A DNA stretch of 64,000 bases, from positions 15,684,085-15,748,084 of the forward strand of contig NC_064043.1 of the NCBI RefSeq assembly GCF_932526225.1. The letters are read 5' to 3'. Every line of letters starts with the position of its first letter. Within the stretch, counting starts at the first letter, position 1. Shown here piece by piece: positions 1-10,400 of the stretch. The notes below the pieces were generated by a model. The model made no database searches, had not been told where the DNA came from, and saw only the letters and a list, made by a program, of their open reading frames with translations. Source of the stretch: Nematostella vectensis (lineage: Eukaryota > Cnidaria > Anthozoa > Actiniaria > Edwardsiidae). Position numbers and translations under genes: made by a program.

Positions 1-90
1 CACCACAGCCTCATTAATATGTACACCACAGCCTCATTAATATGTACACCACAGCCCCATTAATATGTACACTGCAGCCTCATTAATAAG
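1..90. repeat. 24 bp minisatellite, cut by window edge
   Basis: About four copies of a 24 bp unit (CACCACAGCCTCATTAATAT core), with substitutions in the third and fourth copies. The array starts at base 1 and so probably extends to the left of the window. Confidence 0.9.
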
Positions 91-796
91 AAGATAGATC
101 ATAACTCTTGAGAAGTCAAGATTCTGAACTAGAATACTAGACATTGATATTTTATTTTTAGTCATTCTAAAGCCTGGGCATAGCATATTAGGAGCTTGTG
201 GGGTGGAAAGGAAGTATTGGAGTTGGGGGGGGGGTGTTTTTAAGGTTCTCCATTTAAAGTCCAAATATATACAGTATTAGTTTATTAATAGAAGCCACAT
301 TCCCACTCATCACCTTGGCTCATTAATAACTTGTGATACTCATCTTAAAAAACAAAAATGAAATAGGCGGTGTGGGTATGTATGTGTGCTAGTGCATCCA
401 CACACCCAGCTTCTGGTCCTGAAGAGTTGAAAAGCCAGGCACATGAAATGCTGCTAAAAGACAGCATCATGGAACACACAGTAGAGTAAGAAGTAGTACA
501 CTGTTATCCATTATTCCCTCTCATGCTCAACAAATATTTATTTCACCACATTACATTATTAATGATTGACTCACTGTCCCTGTCTAGATGTTGTATACAG
601 TTGCCCCACAGGAGCCTATAAGCTACCCAGGACCTGTCTGCTACTATCAAATGGTATGACTAGACATACATGGGGGGGGGGGGGCAGGTACACAGTTGTC
701 CCCCCTTCGCTGTTGCTCTAAAGAGTTTAGATTCCCCTTGATCATTCCTAGATAATGACTAATGATAACTTATTCTAAAAATTATTTACTTTTTTA
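91..796. other. Intergenic, no gene recognised
   Basis: AT-rich DNA with short poly-G tracts near 224 and 673. Open frames are short, without a recognisable domain or convincing splice structure. Confidence 0.5.
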
Positions 797-1245
797 GGGG
801 TAGCGATGGGTACCTCGAAATTTGGAAAGTCTCGCGAAAATTGCCAGTCTCGGAATCTCAGCGTTTTTTTACACAAATCTTGAAGTCTTGTTTTTTTCCA
901 AAGTTTTAGGGGTCTCGGAATCTCGCTTTTTTTTACGGCGGTCTCGGAGTTTCGTATTTTTAAATGCGATCTTAAGGTCCCGAACTTTTCTTATAAAACG
1001 CAATCTGTTTAATGTTGTTACCATACTATAGGTTTCCCCTTCTTTTTCGTAGGGGAGCAAGAATGTATTGTTATTACTCTACTTATTCTTTTTTTCAACT
1101 GATGTTTATGACATACCTCGAGCAAGTTATCCAAAAACAAGCTCGGAAAAAAGCTCGGGGACGGTTATTAAGAAAGCTCGTGCTCAGATTTTGAAACACG
1201 GGTCTCTGCACCTCGGCAAGTCTTGTATTTACCCATCGTTACCCC
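797..1245. mobile_element. MITE-like element with short inverted ends
   Basis: The left end reads GGGGTAGCGATGGGTA (797-812) and the right end, reverse-complemented, GGGGTAACGATGGGTA (1230-1245), 15 of 16 identical. Inside are imperfect repeats of a GTCTCGGA-type motif. There is no coding capacity and no clear target duplication, so the superfamily is not assigned. Confidence 0.65.
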
Positions 1246-2022
1246 TTTCTTTATAGGTGCCTGCCCCGACTACGTTTGTTCCAGCGGCTAGCATTTCTGG
1301 TACTACATACTACTACATGTGAATTGTAAGTTGAAAAAGGCTGTTATAATATTATATTATTCCAGTCTTTTCTTTCCTTTTTTTCCATTTACATCTACTT
1401 GTTATAAACATATTTGAATTGTCTGCAAAATATCATGATATTGTTATTTTGTAGGTTATTTTTCGGTGGGAATGTCGCCATTTTTGATTGCGCATGGAAT
1501 GTGCGCTCAACAACAACAATAACAACAAAGACAAAAACCAAAAAGAATAATATTAGGACTATTTTGTTTAAAATAAAAAAGATGACAGGAAAACTTGTTA
1601 ACACAAAACAACAATCTTTAATAACTTAAACCTATTCTCTAGCATAGCTCATGTTTATTGTTTCACGTGTATTTTGATTGACATCTACATCCAGACTGAC
1701 CCAAGCTGGGCCTTTCATCACAGCCTTTTTTCCAAATGTTGACCGAAATACTATAACTACAGATTTATTTTACTTGCGATACGCATGTCTTTTGCTATAA
1801 AGTGGATATTTTCTTTTTGATAGTAGAAAATATGAAGAATCAACTTAATCGACAATAAACGTCACGTAGAGACACTGCAAAGGCATAAAAAAATCCCTTT
1901 TTGTTCTTTCGGGAGGTGGTTAGATTTTAACCAGAGAACTCCCTCCCTCCCCCCTCCCCCGGAAAAATTAGGTCCACTTTTTTCGGATTTCGCAGCCCCC
2001 CCCCCCCCCCCCCCAAGAAATA
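1246..2022. other. Intergenic, no gene recognised
   Basis: Low-complexity CAA-rich patch near 1508-1550 and an 18-base poly-C tract near 1997-2014. I see no coding exon here. Confidence 0.5.
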
Positions 2023-2482
2023 TCCTGGGTACGGGCCTGTTTTAAAGCCTCCAGACTTCTCTCGTCCAGTGACGCTCAGCCAAAATCCCGCGACGAGCTG
2101 GCTAAGCGGACAGTGCTGAAAAACGTATGCGCATGCGCGTGCTCTGGCGAAAACAAGCACAATCGTAGTGTTGAATCGTTCGAGAAAAGGTACTGACTTC
2201 AGTCGCTGATTTGACTAACTGTACAGCATTAAAACCATACTGTACAAAAGATGACAGATTTGTGTGATAATGAGGGAGTCATAAAGAAAATTATAGCCTT
2301 AGGTTTGGTGTAGTTTTCTTAGCATTCGCCAAAATGTGACAGTTCGCCGGTAAAAAGCCGCCATTTCAAAACAAAAAGGCTGGTTTAACCGCGCGGTACT
2401 GGAACTAGTCTTGCGTTTTTCAGCACTGGCGGCTGAGCGTCACTGGACGAGAGAGGTCTGGAGGCTCTGGTACCCAGGGTAA
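2023..2482. mobile_element. MITE-like element with about 70 bp inverted arms
   Basis: The sequence at about 2048-2118 (CCTCCAGACTTCTCTCGTCC onward) is nearly the reverse complement of about 2406-2466. The outermost bases form CCTGGGTAC / GTACCCAGG. The ~300 bp middle has no long frame. The same CTCTGGTACYCAGGGTA end motif recurs near 22685-22707 and 39634-39656, which suggests a dispersed family. Confidence 0.7.
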
Positions 2483-3440
2483 TATAAGTAATCCCTTCAC
2501 CAAAATGCTCAGCACAACTATTGAAGGTGCTAAATGACTGAATGCCGAATTTTTTTTTTTTCAACAGGACAGGGCTTGGGTGGATACGATTTTAAAGGAA
2601 GCACTGTGACAACAACTGACTGATTATTCTTAGGAAAAACATTGAAATTATTGACTTTAAAAAATCCCAATATAATTAGATCGTTCACTTGCCCTGAAAT
2701 GGTATGAAATAGTGAATAAGGTATGAAACTCTAACAACAGTATTTTATATTTTCAAATTTAAAACGCTTGAAAAGAATAGATAAGCTCTTATATGTAGAG
2801 AAATGGAAGTCTAATAAATAAAACATTTGAAATATTTGTGGAGACATGGTGGTTTATAATAACGCAGATTTAATTGTCCCATTGTATAACAGTCTCGAAT
2901 AACAAATTGTGAAAGCATTAGAAAATTTACAAAACCTTGGCTCGCATCGTAGCCCGTCTTTTTGCAAACACCTTGTAAAAGTCTCGAGACTTTAACGAAA
3001 CACAGCGTTTAGACATCCGTCTCCTCTACCCTTCACCGGGGATAAAATCGTAGATAGCTGAATGGGCACCGTGTGGGTTGATCTAATAGAGGGCTGCTTA
3101 TATTTAGGACAAAAGCTTTACTGAATCGTTGTTTCCACGGTAAAGAACCATAACTTGTTGCGTGACAGGTCAGAACGACTGCATAGGAGACCACAGGATT
3201 GTAGAATAGGATGAGTGCTTACAAAATGTACGTAAGTGTTAGGCTACTATACAAAGTTTAAAGAAAGATTTCTATTAAGCATGCGATGAGAAGACCAGTT
3301 TTGACTGAAACGAGCTTCGTGACGAGGGGGATTCCGCTGTGTTCTAATATGCACTGGAGTATTTCTCTCCCATGCTGTTTGCCGGTGAAGTTCATGACAG
3401 TAAGATACTCGCATTCTTTTTGGCTTCACAAAACTGTCAA
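2483..3440. other. Intergenic, no gene recognised
   Basis: No exon-like frame with splice sites is seen. The sequence is mostly AT-rich, with a more GC-balanced stretch 2930-3430 whose open frames have no recognisable protein signature. Confidence 0.5.
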
Positions 3441-3720
3441 TGTGGCAACGCCCGGGGGGGGACTCTCCAGCAAAGTAGACGGGTGGGGGGTCGTCCTATC
3501 TTTTAGGTTATAAAATTTAAACCAACTGCCTTAGGGGGTGTTAAATTCTGCCATCTCTTAGGGAAGTAAAATTCGACCAACTGCTATTCCTAAGGGGGTA
3601 CGTGTTTAACGTTTTTTTTCTATTCTGCTATTTCTAAGGGGTAAGAATTTCTGTTGACCACATTCAAAGTGCCCAGGGTCTAGGGTTAAAATCACCCCGT
3701 CCGTTTTTATCGGAGTCCCC
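3441..3720. repeat. Dispersed repeat fragment related to 5490-5600
   Basis: Contains GACTCTCCAGCAAAGTAGAC, then 'rGGtTATAAAAT' and several 'CTaAGGGGGT' blocks. A similar order (GACTCTTATAAAAGTAGAC, GGTATAAAAT, CTTAGGAGGTGTT) follows the 5 kb minisatellite at 5498-5590. This looks like two decayed copies of one dispersed repeat. Confidence 0.4.
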
Positions 3721-3814
3721 TCCGGTTTGCAGTGGTAGCGCGCCACACACATATCCTTTATCTAAATGTGTAGGTGGGTTACACAACTGTACAAGGATGC
3801 GTAAACGGGTAACT

Positions 3815-3915
3815 TTAGGTGTTATCCGTGGTCTTCTAATGGTGATATGCACCGTATACTAGTTATGTGTTATCCGTGGTCTTCTAATGGTGATTAAACA
3901 CCGTATACTAGTTAT
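3815..3915. repeat. 46-48 bp tandem duplication at the 3' end of the PAN gene
   Basis: Two copies of a block beginning GTTATCCGTGGTCTTCTAAT and ending CCGTATACTAGTTAT. The second copy contains the stop codon (3908-3910) of the minus-strand PAN-domain gene, so the duplication straddles the end of its coding region. Confidence 0.85.
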
Positions 3916-4228
3916 TCATCGTAGCATACAAGGTGCCGTACGTTTTCACCAAATCTCCTGAAAACTCATCTCTAGAGGCGGAGTTCATCTCGCACACATC
4001 ACGTTTCAAGTCGATATTGACGCTCTTGCAATGACTTGAGCCTGTGCACGCTTGTATGCAGCCAACTAGACCAATCCCGTGCCGAGTTTCGTTCACGTGA
4101 TTCATCAGGTAGAACCCGTACTCAGTGCCTATTGTTTGACGGCATCGAGCATTTGCGCATGCGTTAAACATGCAGATGAGGAAGATGGCGGAAAACAAGC
4201 AGCTGAAAAGATCATCAATTATTAACAT
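3908..4228 (-). CDS. Small secreted PAN/apple-domain protein
   Basis: Single-exon frame of 106 residues. Residues 1 to about 27 form a hydrophobic signal peptide (leucine/isoleucine/phenylalanine core, then NACANA before a likely cleavage site). The rest resembles one PAN/apple domain: cysteines at about residues 29, 57, 61, 68 and 79, with the motif CIQAC, then SSHCKSVN and CEMN, close to the usual C-x3-C...C-x-S-x-N...CE-(L/M)-N pattern. PAN domains bind carbohydrate or protein outside the cell; the ligand here is unknown. It is short and lacks other domains, so it could be a lone-domain secreted protein or the leftover first exon of a larger gene. A tandem duplication covers its stop codon. 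No introns or obvious partner genes are seen nearby. Confidence 0.6.
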   Translation of the reverse strand: MLIIDDLFSCLFSAIFLICMFNACANARCRQTIGTEYGFYLMNHVNETRHGIGLVGCIQACTGSSHCKSVNIDLKRDVCEMNSASRDEFSGDLVKTYGTLYATMNN

Positions 4229-5052
4229 GCTGTAAACCTATTCTCGCTCGTTGAAAACAACTACTTTTATTAAAGCAATTCTTTTTAGTTTTTTTAGGGA
4301 AAGTCATGTAAAATCGACATCGACTTGGCTCAAGCCTGTATTTTTTTATTAATCTGTCCTTAGTCATAGTATATATAAGCAATTCGGCAATTCGGGTCGC
4401 TCTTTATTAAATCACCTGCCGACCCCTTCATTCATTCAAATGCTTCTACCAGGTAACTTGACATGTGCGGGATTGAAATTCAAAACCTTTTTCACGGATG
4501 CTTTTTCTCTCTTCTTCAGTTTACGTCACTTCTCAAGCTTTTCAAACTGTCTTGATTGTTAAACTTCGCTCATTCTCTTGTCAGTTACGATTTTATGCTT
4601 ATTTTGGTAGGTTACAGTTTTTACTGCTTACTTACGCCGTAAGGTAACGATGCATTATCTTCCTTCCCTGACCAATGTTAGATTATTTCTTCTGTTCAGC
4701 GACGCACTGAACTCAACCAAAGTTATTGCGCGTCGCACAGTTTGTTATATCTGTTATATCATTAAATATTAATAACCAAGTTCGGAAATATTTACTGCTG
4801 TCAGGGGCCAATAATATACATTCAATAGTCAGGGGGCGGATCTAGCTTTTTGCGAGGGGGTTTCACTAATCAATAATGTCTCAATAATGTTTTGTCATCT
4901 TTTAAGATAATTTTAACGCTTTCGCATATGGGTTTTTCCCTCGTTTGATAGTAAATCTACTAGAAACATGTTGGTGCTTTTCTAAATAGATTATTTCCGC
5001 TATCGCTGGCGCGCTTTGCCTGGCTGTTGCTTAAATTTGTACCATGGCACCT
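4229..5052. other. Upstream of PAN gene, no other gene recognised
   Basis: AT-rich sequence that includes the presumed promoter of the minus-strand PAN gene. No exon with recognisable protein content is visible. Confidence 0.45.
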
Positions 5053-5500
5053 TTGGGAGACAGTAACAGGGTAGTGTTAGGGGTAGGGGTGGCAGTAACA
5101 GGGTAGTGGGTGGGGTAGGGGTGGCAGTAACAGGGTAGTGGGTGGAGTAGGGGAGACAGTAACAGGGTAGTGTTAGAGGTAGGGGTGGCAGTAACAGGGT
5201 AATGGGTGGGGTAGGGGTGACAGTAACAGGGTAGTGGGTGGGGTAGGGGCGGCAGTAACAAGGAAGTGGGTGGGGTAGGGGTGGCAATAACAGGGTAGTG
5301 GGTGGGGTAGGGGTGGCAGTAACAGGGTAGTGAGTGGGGTAGGGGTGACAGTAACAGTATAGTGGGTGGGGTAGGGGTGGCAGTAACAGGGTAATGGGTG
5401 GGGTAGGGGTGGCAGTAACAGGGTAGTGGGTGGGGTAGGGGTGGCAGTAACAGGGTAGTGAGTGGGGTAGGGGTGGCAGTAACAGGGAAGTGGGTGGGGA
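5053..5500. repeat. 33 bp minisatellite, about 13 copies
   Basis: Tandem units of GGGTGGCAGTAACAGGGTAG plus 13 more bases, with single-base variants. The 33 bp period keeps frames open, giving spurious Pro/Tyr/Cys-rich reading frames on the minus strand. Confidence 0.95.
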
Positions 5501-6263
5501 CTCTTATAAAAGTAGACAGGGAGATTTCCCATCTTTATATAAGGTATAAAATCATACTAAAACTCCTACTACCTTAGGAGGTGTTCAACATAGCAACTGG
5601 ACATGAATGCAGTCAGAAAAGATGGTGCAGAAATGCTCGATGGTGCAGAAATATTCCTTTTTGAAAATAAAATAGTGCTTTTAAATAACCCAGTGTTTTT
5701 TTTTTTGCGTGATACTGCCTATCAATCACCCGTCATTTTTACAAGATGGTATGGGATGGGACGATGACTACAGCAATAACGGATAAACCGCAAAACACCC
5801 GCAAAATAACCTTCTTGGGATGTTTCCATGCTCAGCTGTTCCCTTGAAAGTAGACGTTTTCTTCCAATAGGTGACAGTGAAACATTACCGCCGTGGCCCG
5901 TAAAGCCCAATTGATCCAAAATCTTTTCAAAAACTGTTTTAAAAAATGCAATCATACCGGTCCATTTAATAATTTGGGCTCCCTCTGCGCGGAATATAAA
6001 CAATATAATTATGCGGCCGTATTAATATTTGATAGTGAATAAATTATAGGCTGGCATATCGTCCGATCAGTGATCAGTCGCTTTGTGGCGCAAACAAGAT
6101 CTATAAACTCCAGACATTTGCAGTTAGGTGAGCAGTCTCTCCCTAAACTTATTTCCCAATTGACCAAAAAGACATTATAAACAATTTGTTCCACTCACTT
6201 AATTTCAATTGCTGTTGTAGGCGAAGAAGCACGCTCCGATCGCTCTGTAAACTTTAGTCTACG
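5501..6263. other. Intergenic and probable 5' region of the 6264 gene
   Basis: A pyrimidine-rich GCTGTTGTAG at about 6213-6222 looks like a 3' splice site about 40 bases before the 6264 start codon, so a 5' UTR intron is likely. Nothing else is recognised. Confidence 0.4.
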
Positions 6264-6473
6264 ATGAACGTACTTTGGGCAATCATCTGGTTTCTTGTGT
6301 TATGGTTTATCGGATGGCCGATAGGTTTTTTCTGCGCAGGATGGTACGTCTGTTTGTCTCCGTTTGAAGCTTGCATTGATGCCATCAAACAAGTCACGGA
6401 GCTGCTTATGAGAGGAGTAAAACTGCCGCTCGAAGTTGCGGTGCACATGGTGGAAGGCAAGTCAGGATGGTAG
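6264..6473 (+). CDS. 69-residue conserved-looking small membrane protein
   Basis: Residues 2-32 are strongly hydrophobic and rich in tryptophan (WAIIWFLVLWFIGWPIG then FFCAGWYVCL), enough for one long membrane segment or a hairpin. The remaining tail is amphipathic (FEACIDAIKQVTELLMRGVK), ending in VEGKSGW. I recall similar tiny proteins with the AGWYVCLSPFEAC core in invertebrates, but I have no family name and give no function. The frame ends in TAG, and an AATAAA poly(A) signal lies about 40 bases downstream (6512). A likely 5' UTR acceptor lies at about 6222. The clean start, compositional order and poly(A) signal make it a probable real gene, lying 1 kb upstream of WDR82 on the same strand. 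Confidence 0.65.
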   Translation: MNVLWAIIWFLVLWFIGWPIGFFCAGWYVCLSPFEACIDAIKQVTELLMRGVKLPLEVAVHMVEGKSGW

Positions 6474-7456
6474 CTAAGCCACAGGACATTTATGGACTAC
6501 TTTTTTATGAAATAAAATCATGTCTTTGCATCTCAACTGCTCAAGTGTGTGTTTTGAAGAACAGAAGAATATATGTGTGATCTTCCCCGGCGGGAGAAAT
6601 TTATAATTGCAAGTACAGAGTGAAGTTAGAGTTGAAAAGGCAAGGACCACACTGTGTTGCGTTGTTGTGCCGTTGAACCAAAATCTACTTAAACCTTTGT
6701 AACCTTAAACCTTTGTAACACGACAGAAATAAAATTCATCGTTTTGTAAGGCTGCTGGACTTTCATTTATTTTAATAGCGATGCCTAATTCCGGGTGTTT
6801 ATATAATGGCCCTAGCCTGTGTCCGGATGCGGCTAAATGGCCCGTCTTATCAACTTATTATACTGATCATAGTTGCACCCAGCCCAAGCGAGGATATTCA
6901 CTTGCAAATGCGACTGCATATCTTTTTCGTGTATACTTTAGATCACGTGCTCCGTTTGTGACAGCGCTCTCTCACTCCAGGACTTCAAAGGTGAATGCTA
7001 AATGTGCATTCACCGTAAATATTATTCGAGTCATGACGGTAACTTCAGTCGACAATTAAAGTGCCTCCTATGAATTTATTATGATTCACTTGCTGGACAT
7101 CCTAACCTTCCTCTCCGCCACACATACCTTGCATACGTACTGAATCCCCCTGAATGATGTACTCATACAAGTACTACAAAAGTCATCGCCATACAGCCAT
7201 TTGTAAGCGGACATCCACGTGAAACGAAGAAGTATTTCTGAGCCTGATAATTTTTTATAAAATGGAACGTGACGAGCATTAAAAATGGCGGCGCGGCCGA
7301 ACAGGCCTCGCGGATGGCTTCGGCCTTTAGCCTATGCACTGCCGGCTTCGGGTTTTGGTGTAATGAATTATCAAACGGGTTCCCTGTGTTGTTGGGTAAG
7401 GCCTGGTGCTAAATAACTATCCAAGATGGCGGCGGCGTTGTAGATTGTTCCACAAG
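6474..7456. other. 3' UTR of the small gene and WDR82 promoter region
   Basis: Poly(A) signals AATAAA occur at about 6512 and 6729. From 7280 the sequence becomes GC-richer with GGCGGC and CGCGG motifs, fitting the 5' end of WDR82. An upstream ATG at 7406 is in frame with the WDR82 start. Confidence 0.45.
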
Positions 7457-10400
7457 ATGAAGTTAGACGACAGCGTGGTCCGTTCTCTGCGAGTTGCCAA
7501 GGTATTCAGAGAAAACAGTGACAATGTCAACCATATGGCATTCTCTGCTAACGGCGAATCGCTGATTACAAGTAGCAATGATGATTCAATAGTCATTTAC
7601 GATTGTGTCGACGGAAAGTAAGTCGCCCGCGTAACGTGGTTTTGTTTGCTTTCTCGTCTTTTTGAATATGACGTACGTAATGGCTAGCAGGGTAGATTTT
7701 GTGCAGTATATTAATAATGTCAACTGGAATCAATGATAAGTTTTTCAATACTTAAGTATAATGCACTTGTCATCGGCTTCCCTGAGGGGGGGGACCCCGG
7801 GCTCTATGCGGAAAAACAGGGGCATTTGTGGGGACTTTGGAGCCCATTTGTGCCCCAATGGTGGGGGAAATATGCGGCCTTTGATTTACTCGGCCCCCTG
7901 GGGGAAATTTGCTTCTGGTATACCGCGTGTAGACTGGGACTAACGTGGTTGTCAAGCAAGATGGCAGATCATGTATGTCAGTATAGATTGACGGAGATCG
8001 TGTGTGTCAGTATAGACTGACGGAGATCATGTGTGTCAGTATAGATTGACAGATAACGTGTGTGCCAGTATAGATGAACGGAGATCATGTGTGTCAGTAT
8101 AGACTGACGGAGATCATGTGTGTCAGTATAGACTGACGGAGATCATGTGTGTCAGTATAGATTGACGGATAACGTGTGTGCCAGTATAGATGAACAGAGA
8201 TCGTGTGTGCCAGTATAGACTGATGGAGATCGTGTGTGCCAGTAGAGGCGACAGAGAATCCTGTGTCAGTTTCAAGTCGTCACATGTACAGTTATCAGCA
8301 AGTGTTTTTATCTCATCACAAGCCATTTGGGCGCTGTTGTTTGTATATTATTGCACTGGATATTGTTAAAACAACGTTGGGTTAATGGAGGTTTGTCTTT
8401 ATTTTTACACACTTTATAACATTATTTTGCACAAATTGTTACAATATGGGGCCTTGCTTAATATGTGCCCCACCATAATGGGGTCTTTGCTCGAGAGTAG
8501 AGCCCCACATATAGGGGAAATATGGGGTCACGGAAAGCTTGATTTTCAAAGTCCCCATATTTCCCCCCCCCCTCTCTCGGGGAAGCAAATGACAAGTGCA
8601 TAATAGAAGATAAGGTTGTTGTTGGCTGATGTCTGCAGAATGCAAGAGTCGTTCTTGGCCAGCTGGCAAAAAAAAGAGCTTTAAAAGTTCTGTTCTGTTT
8701 TTGACTGATTTTTAAAACAGATTTTAATTTCTTTCAGACCGAAAAAGACGATTTACAGTAAAAAGTATGGAGTAGCAAACATCCAATACACCCATGCTCA
8801 AAACACAGTTATTCACACCTCTACAAAAGTTGATGGTAAGAAAGGCTCAGTTATTCACAACTCTACAAAAGTTGATGATAAGAAAGGCTCAGTTATTCAC
8901 AACTCTACAAAAGTTGATGGTAAGAAAGGCTCAGTTATTCACACCTCTACAAAAGTTGATTGTAAGAAAGACTCAGTCACACCTCTACAAAAATAAATGG
9001 TAAGAAAGGCTCAGTTATTCACACCTCTACAAAAGTTAATGGTAAGAAAGGCTCAGTTATTCACACCTCTACAAAAGTTAATGGTAAGAAAGGCTCAGTT
9101 ATTCACACCTCTACAAAAGTTGATGGTAAGAAAGGCTCAGTTATTCACACCTCTACAAAAGTTGATGGTAAGAAAGGCTCAATTATTCACACCTCTACAA
9201 AAGTTGATTGTAAGAAAGGCTCAGTTATTCACACCTCTACAAAATATCTGTGTATGGTGGTTTATTGTCATTATCCTAGAAGACTGTAAACGGGAGAATA
9301 ACCTCAACTCATTTGTGACGCAAATTTGAATCAAGGCAGTAACCCGGAAAACATCCCCAGTTTGAGCCAGGATTCGAACCTGGGCCACAGCGGTGAGAGG
9401 CTGACATGCTAACACACTGGGCCACCTGTGGTGAGAGGCTGACATGCTAACACACTGGGCCACCTGTGGTGAGAGGCCCCATATGCTGACATGCTAACAC
9501 ACTGGGCCACCTGTGGTGAGAGGCCCCATATGCTGACATGCTAACACACTGGGCCACCTGTGGTGAGAGGCCCCATATACTGACAGGCTAACACACTAGG
9601 CCACCTGTTCTTCCTCTTGAGGAATATAATATAGCAAAGAGGTGTAGTCAAGCCAAAACTTCTTCATAGAATACTACTGTATATGTTTCACTGCTCATCT
9701 CCAACACAAACACAGTAACAGCAATCCAAGACAAATAAGTATAGTTTACTCAGGCCATAGAATCACAGGTGACCCAGTGTGTAAGTGCATTGGCGTATGG
9801 GTCCTCAGGTGACCCAGTGTGTTAGCTCGTCAGCATATGGGGCCTCTCACCACAGGCTGCCCAGTGTGTTAGCTCGTCAGCATATGGGGCCTCTTACCAC
9901 AGGCTGCCCAGTGTGATAGCTCGTCAGCATATGGGGCCTCTTACCACAGGTAGCCCAGTGAGTTAGCCTGTGAGCCTATGGGGCATATCACCACAGGCTG
10001 CCCAGTGTGTTAGCCTGTCACCATATGAGGCCTCTCACCACAGGTTGCCCAGTGTGTTAGCCCGTCAGCATATAAGACCTCTCACCACAGGTAGCCCAGT
10101 GTGTTAGCCCATCAGCGTATGGGGCCTTTCACCACAGGTAGCCCAGTGTGTTAGTCTGTTGGCATATGGGGCCTCTAAACACAGGTGACCCAGTGTCTTA
10201 GCCCTTCAGCATATGGGGCATCTCACCACATGTGGCCCAGTTCATTTTAAATCTATTGATTTGGCAGAGTCGAATACCAGTTTTTGGTGTATCGTATTTA
10301 TTCGTCTGGTTTACGAACACAAATATTTGGGCTTTATGAGTTGATTCCTGGTTGAGATATGAATAGTATCCTTCAGTACAGTAAAGAGTATCTTTTCATC

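Noticed and set aside
797-1245. Assigning the element to a named superfamily
   Set aside because: Ends match each other but I could not find a consistent target-site duplication.
5000-5532. Minus-strand Pro/Cys/Tyr repeat frames
   Set aside because: 33 bp minisatellite read-through; no start context or domain.
6781-7059. 92-residue plus-strand frame upstream of WDR82
   Set aside because: No recognisable features; lies between a poly(A) signal and the WDR82 promoter, probably chance.
9365-9430. Functional tRNA gene
   Set aside because: A and B boxes are present but the acceptor and anticodon stems do not pair well, and there is no terminator at the right place.
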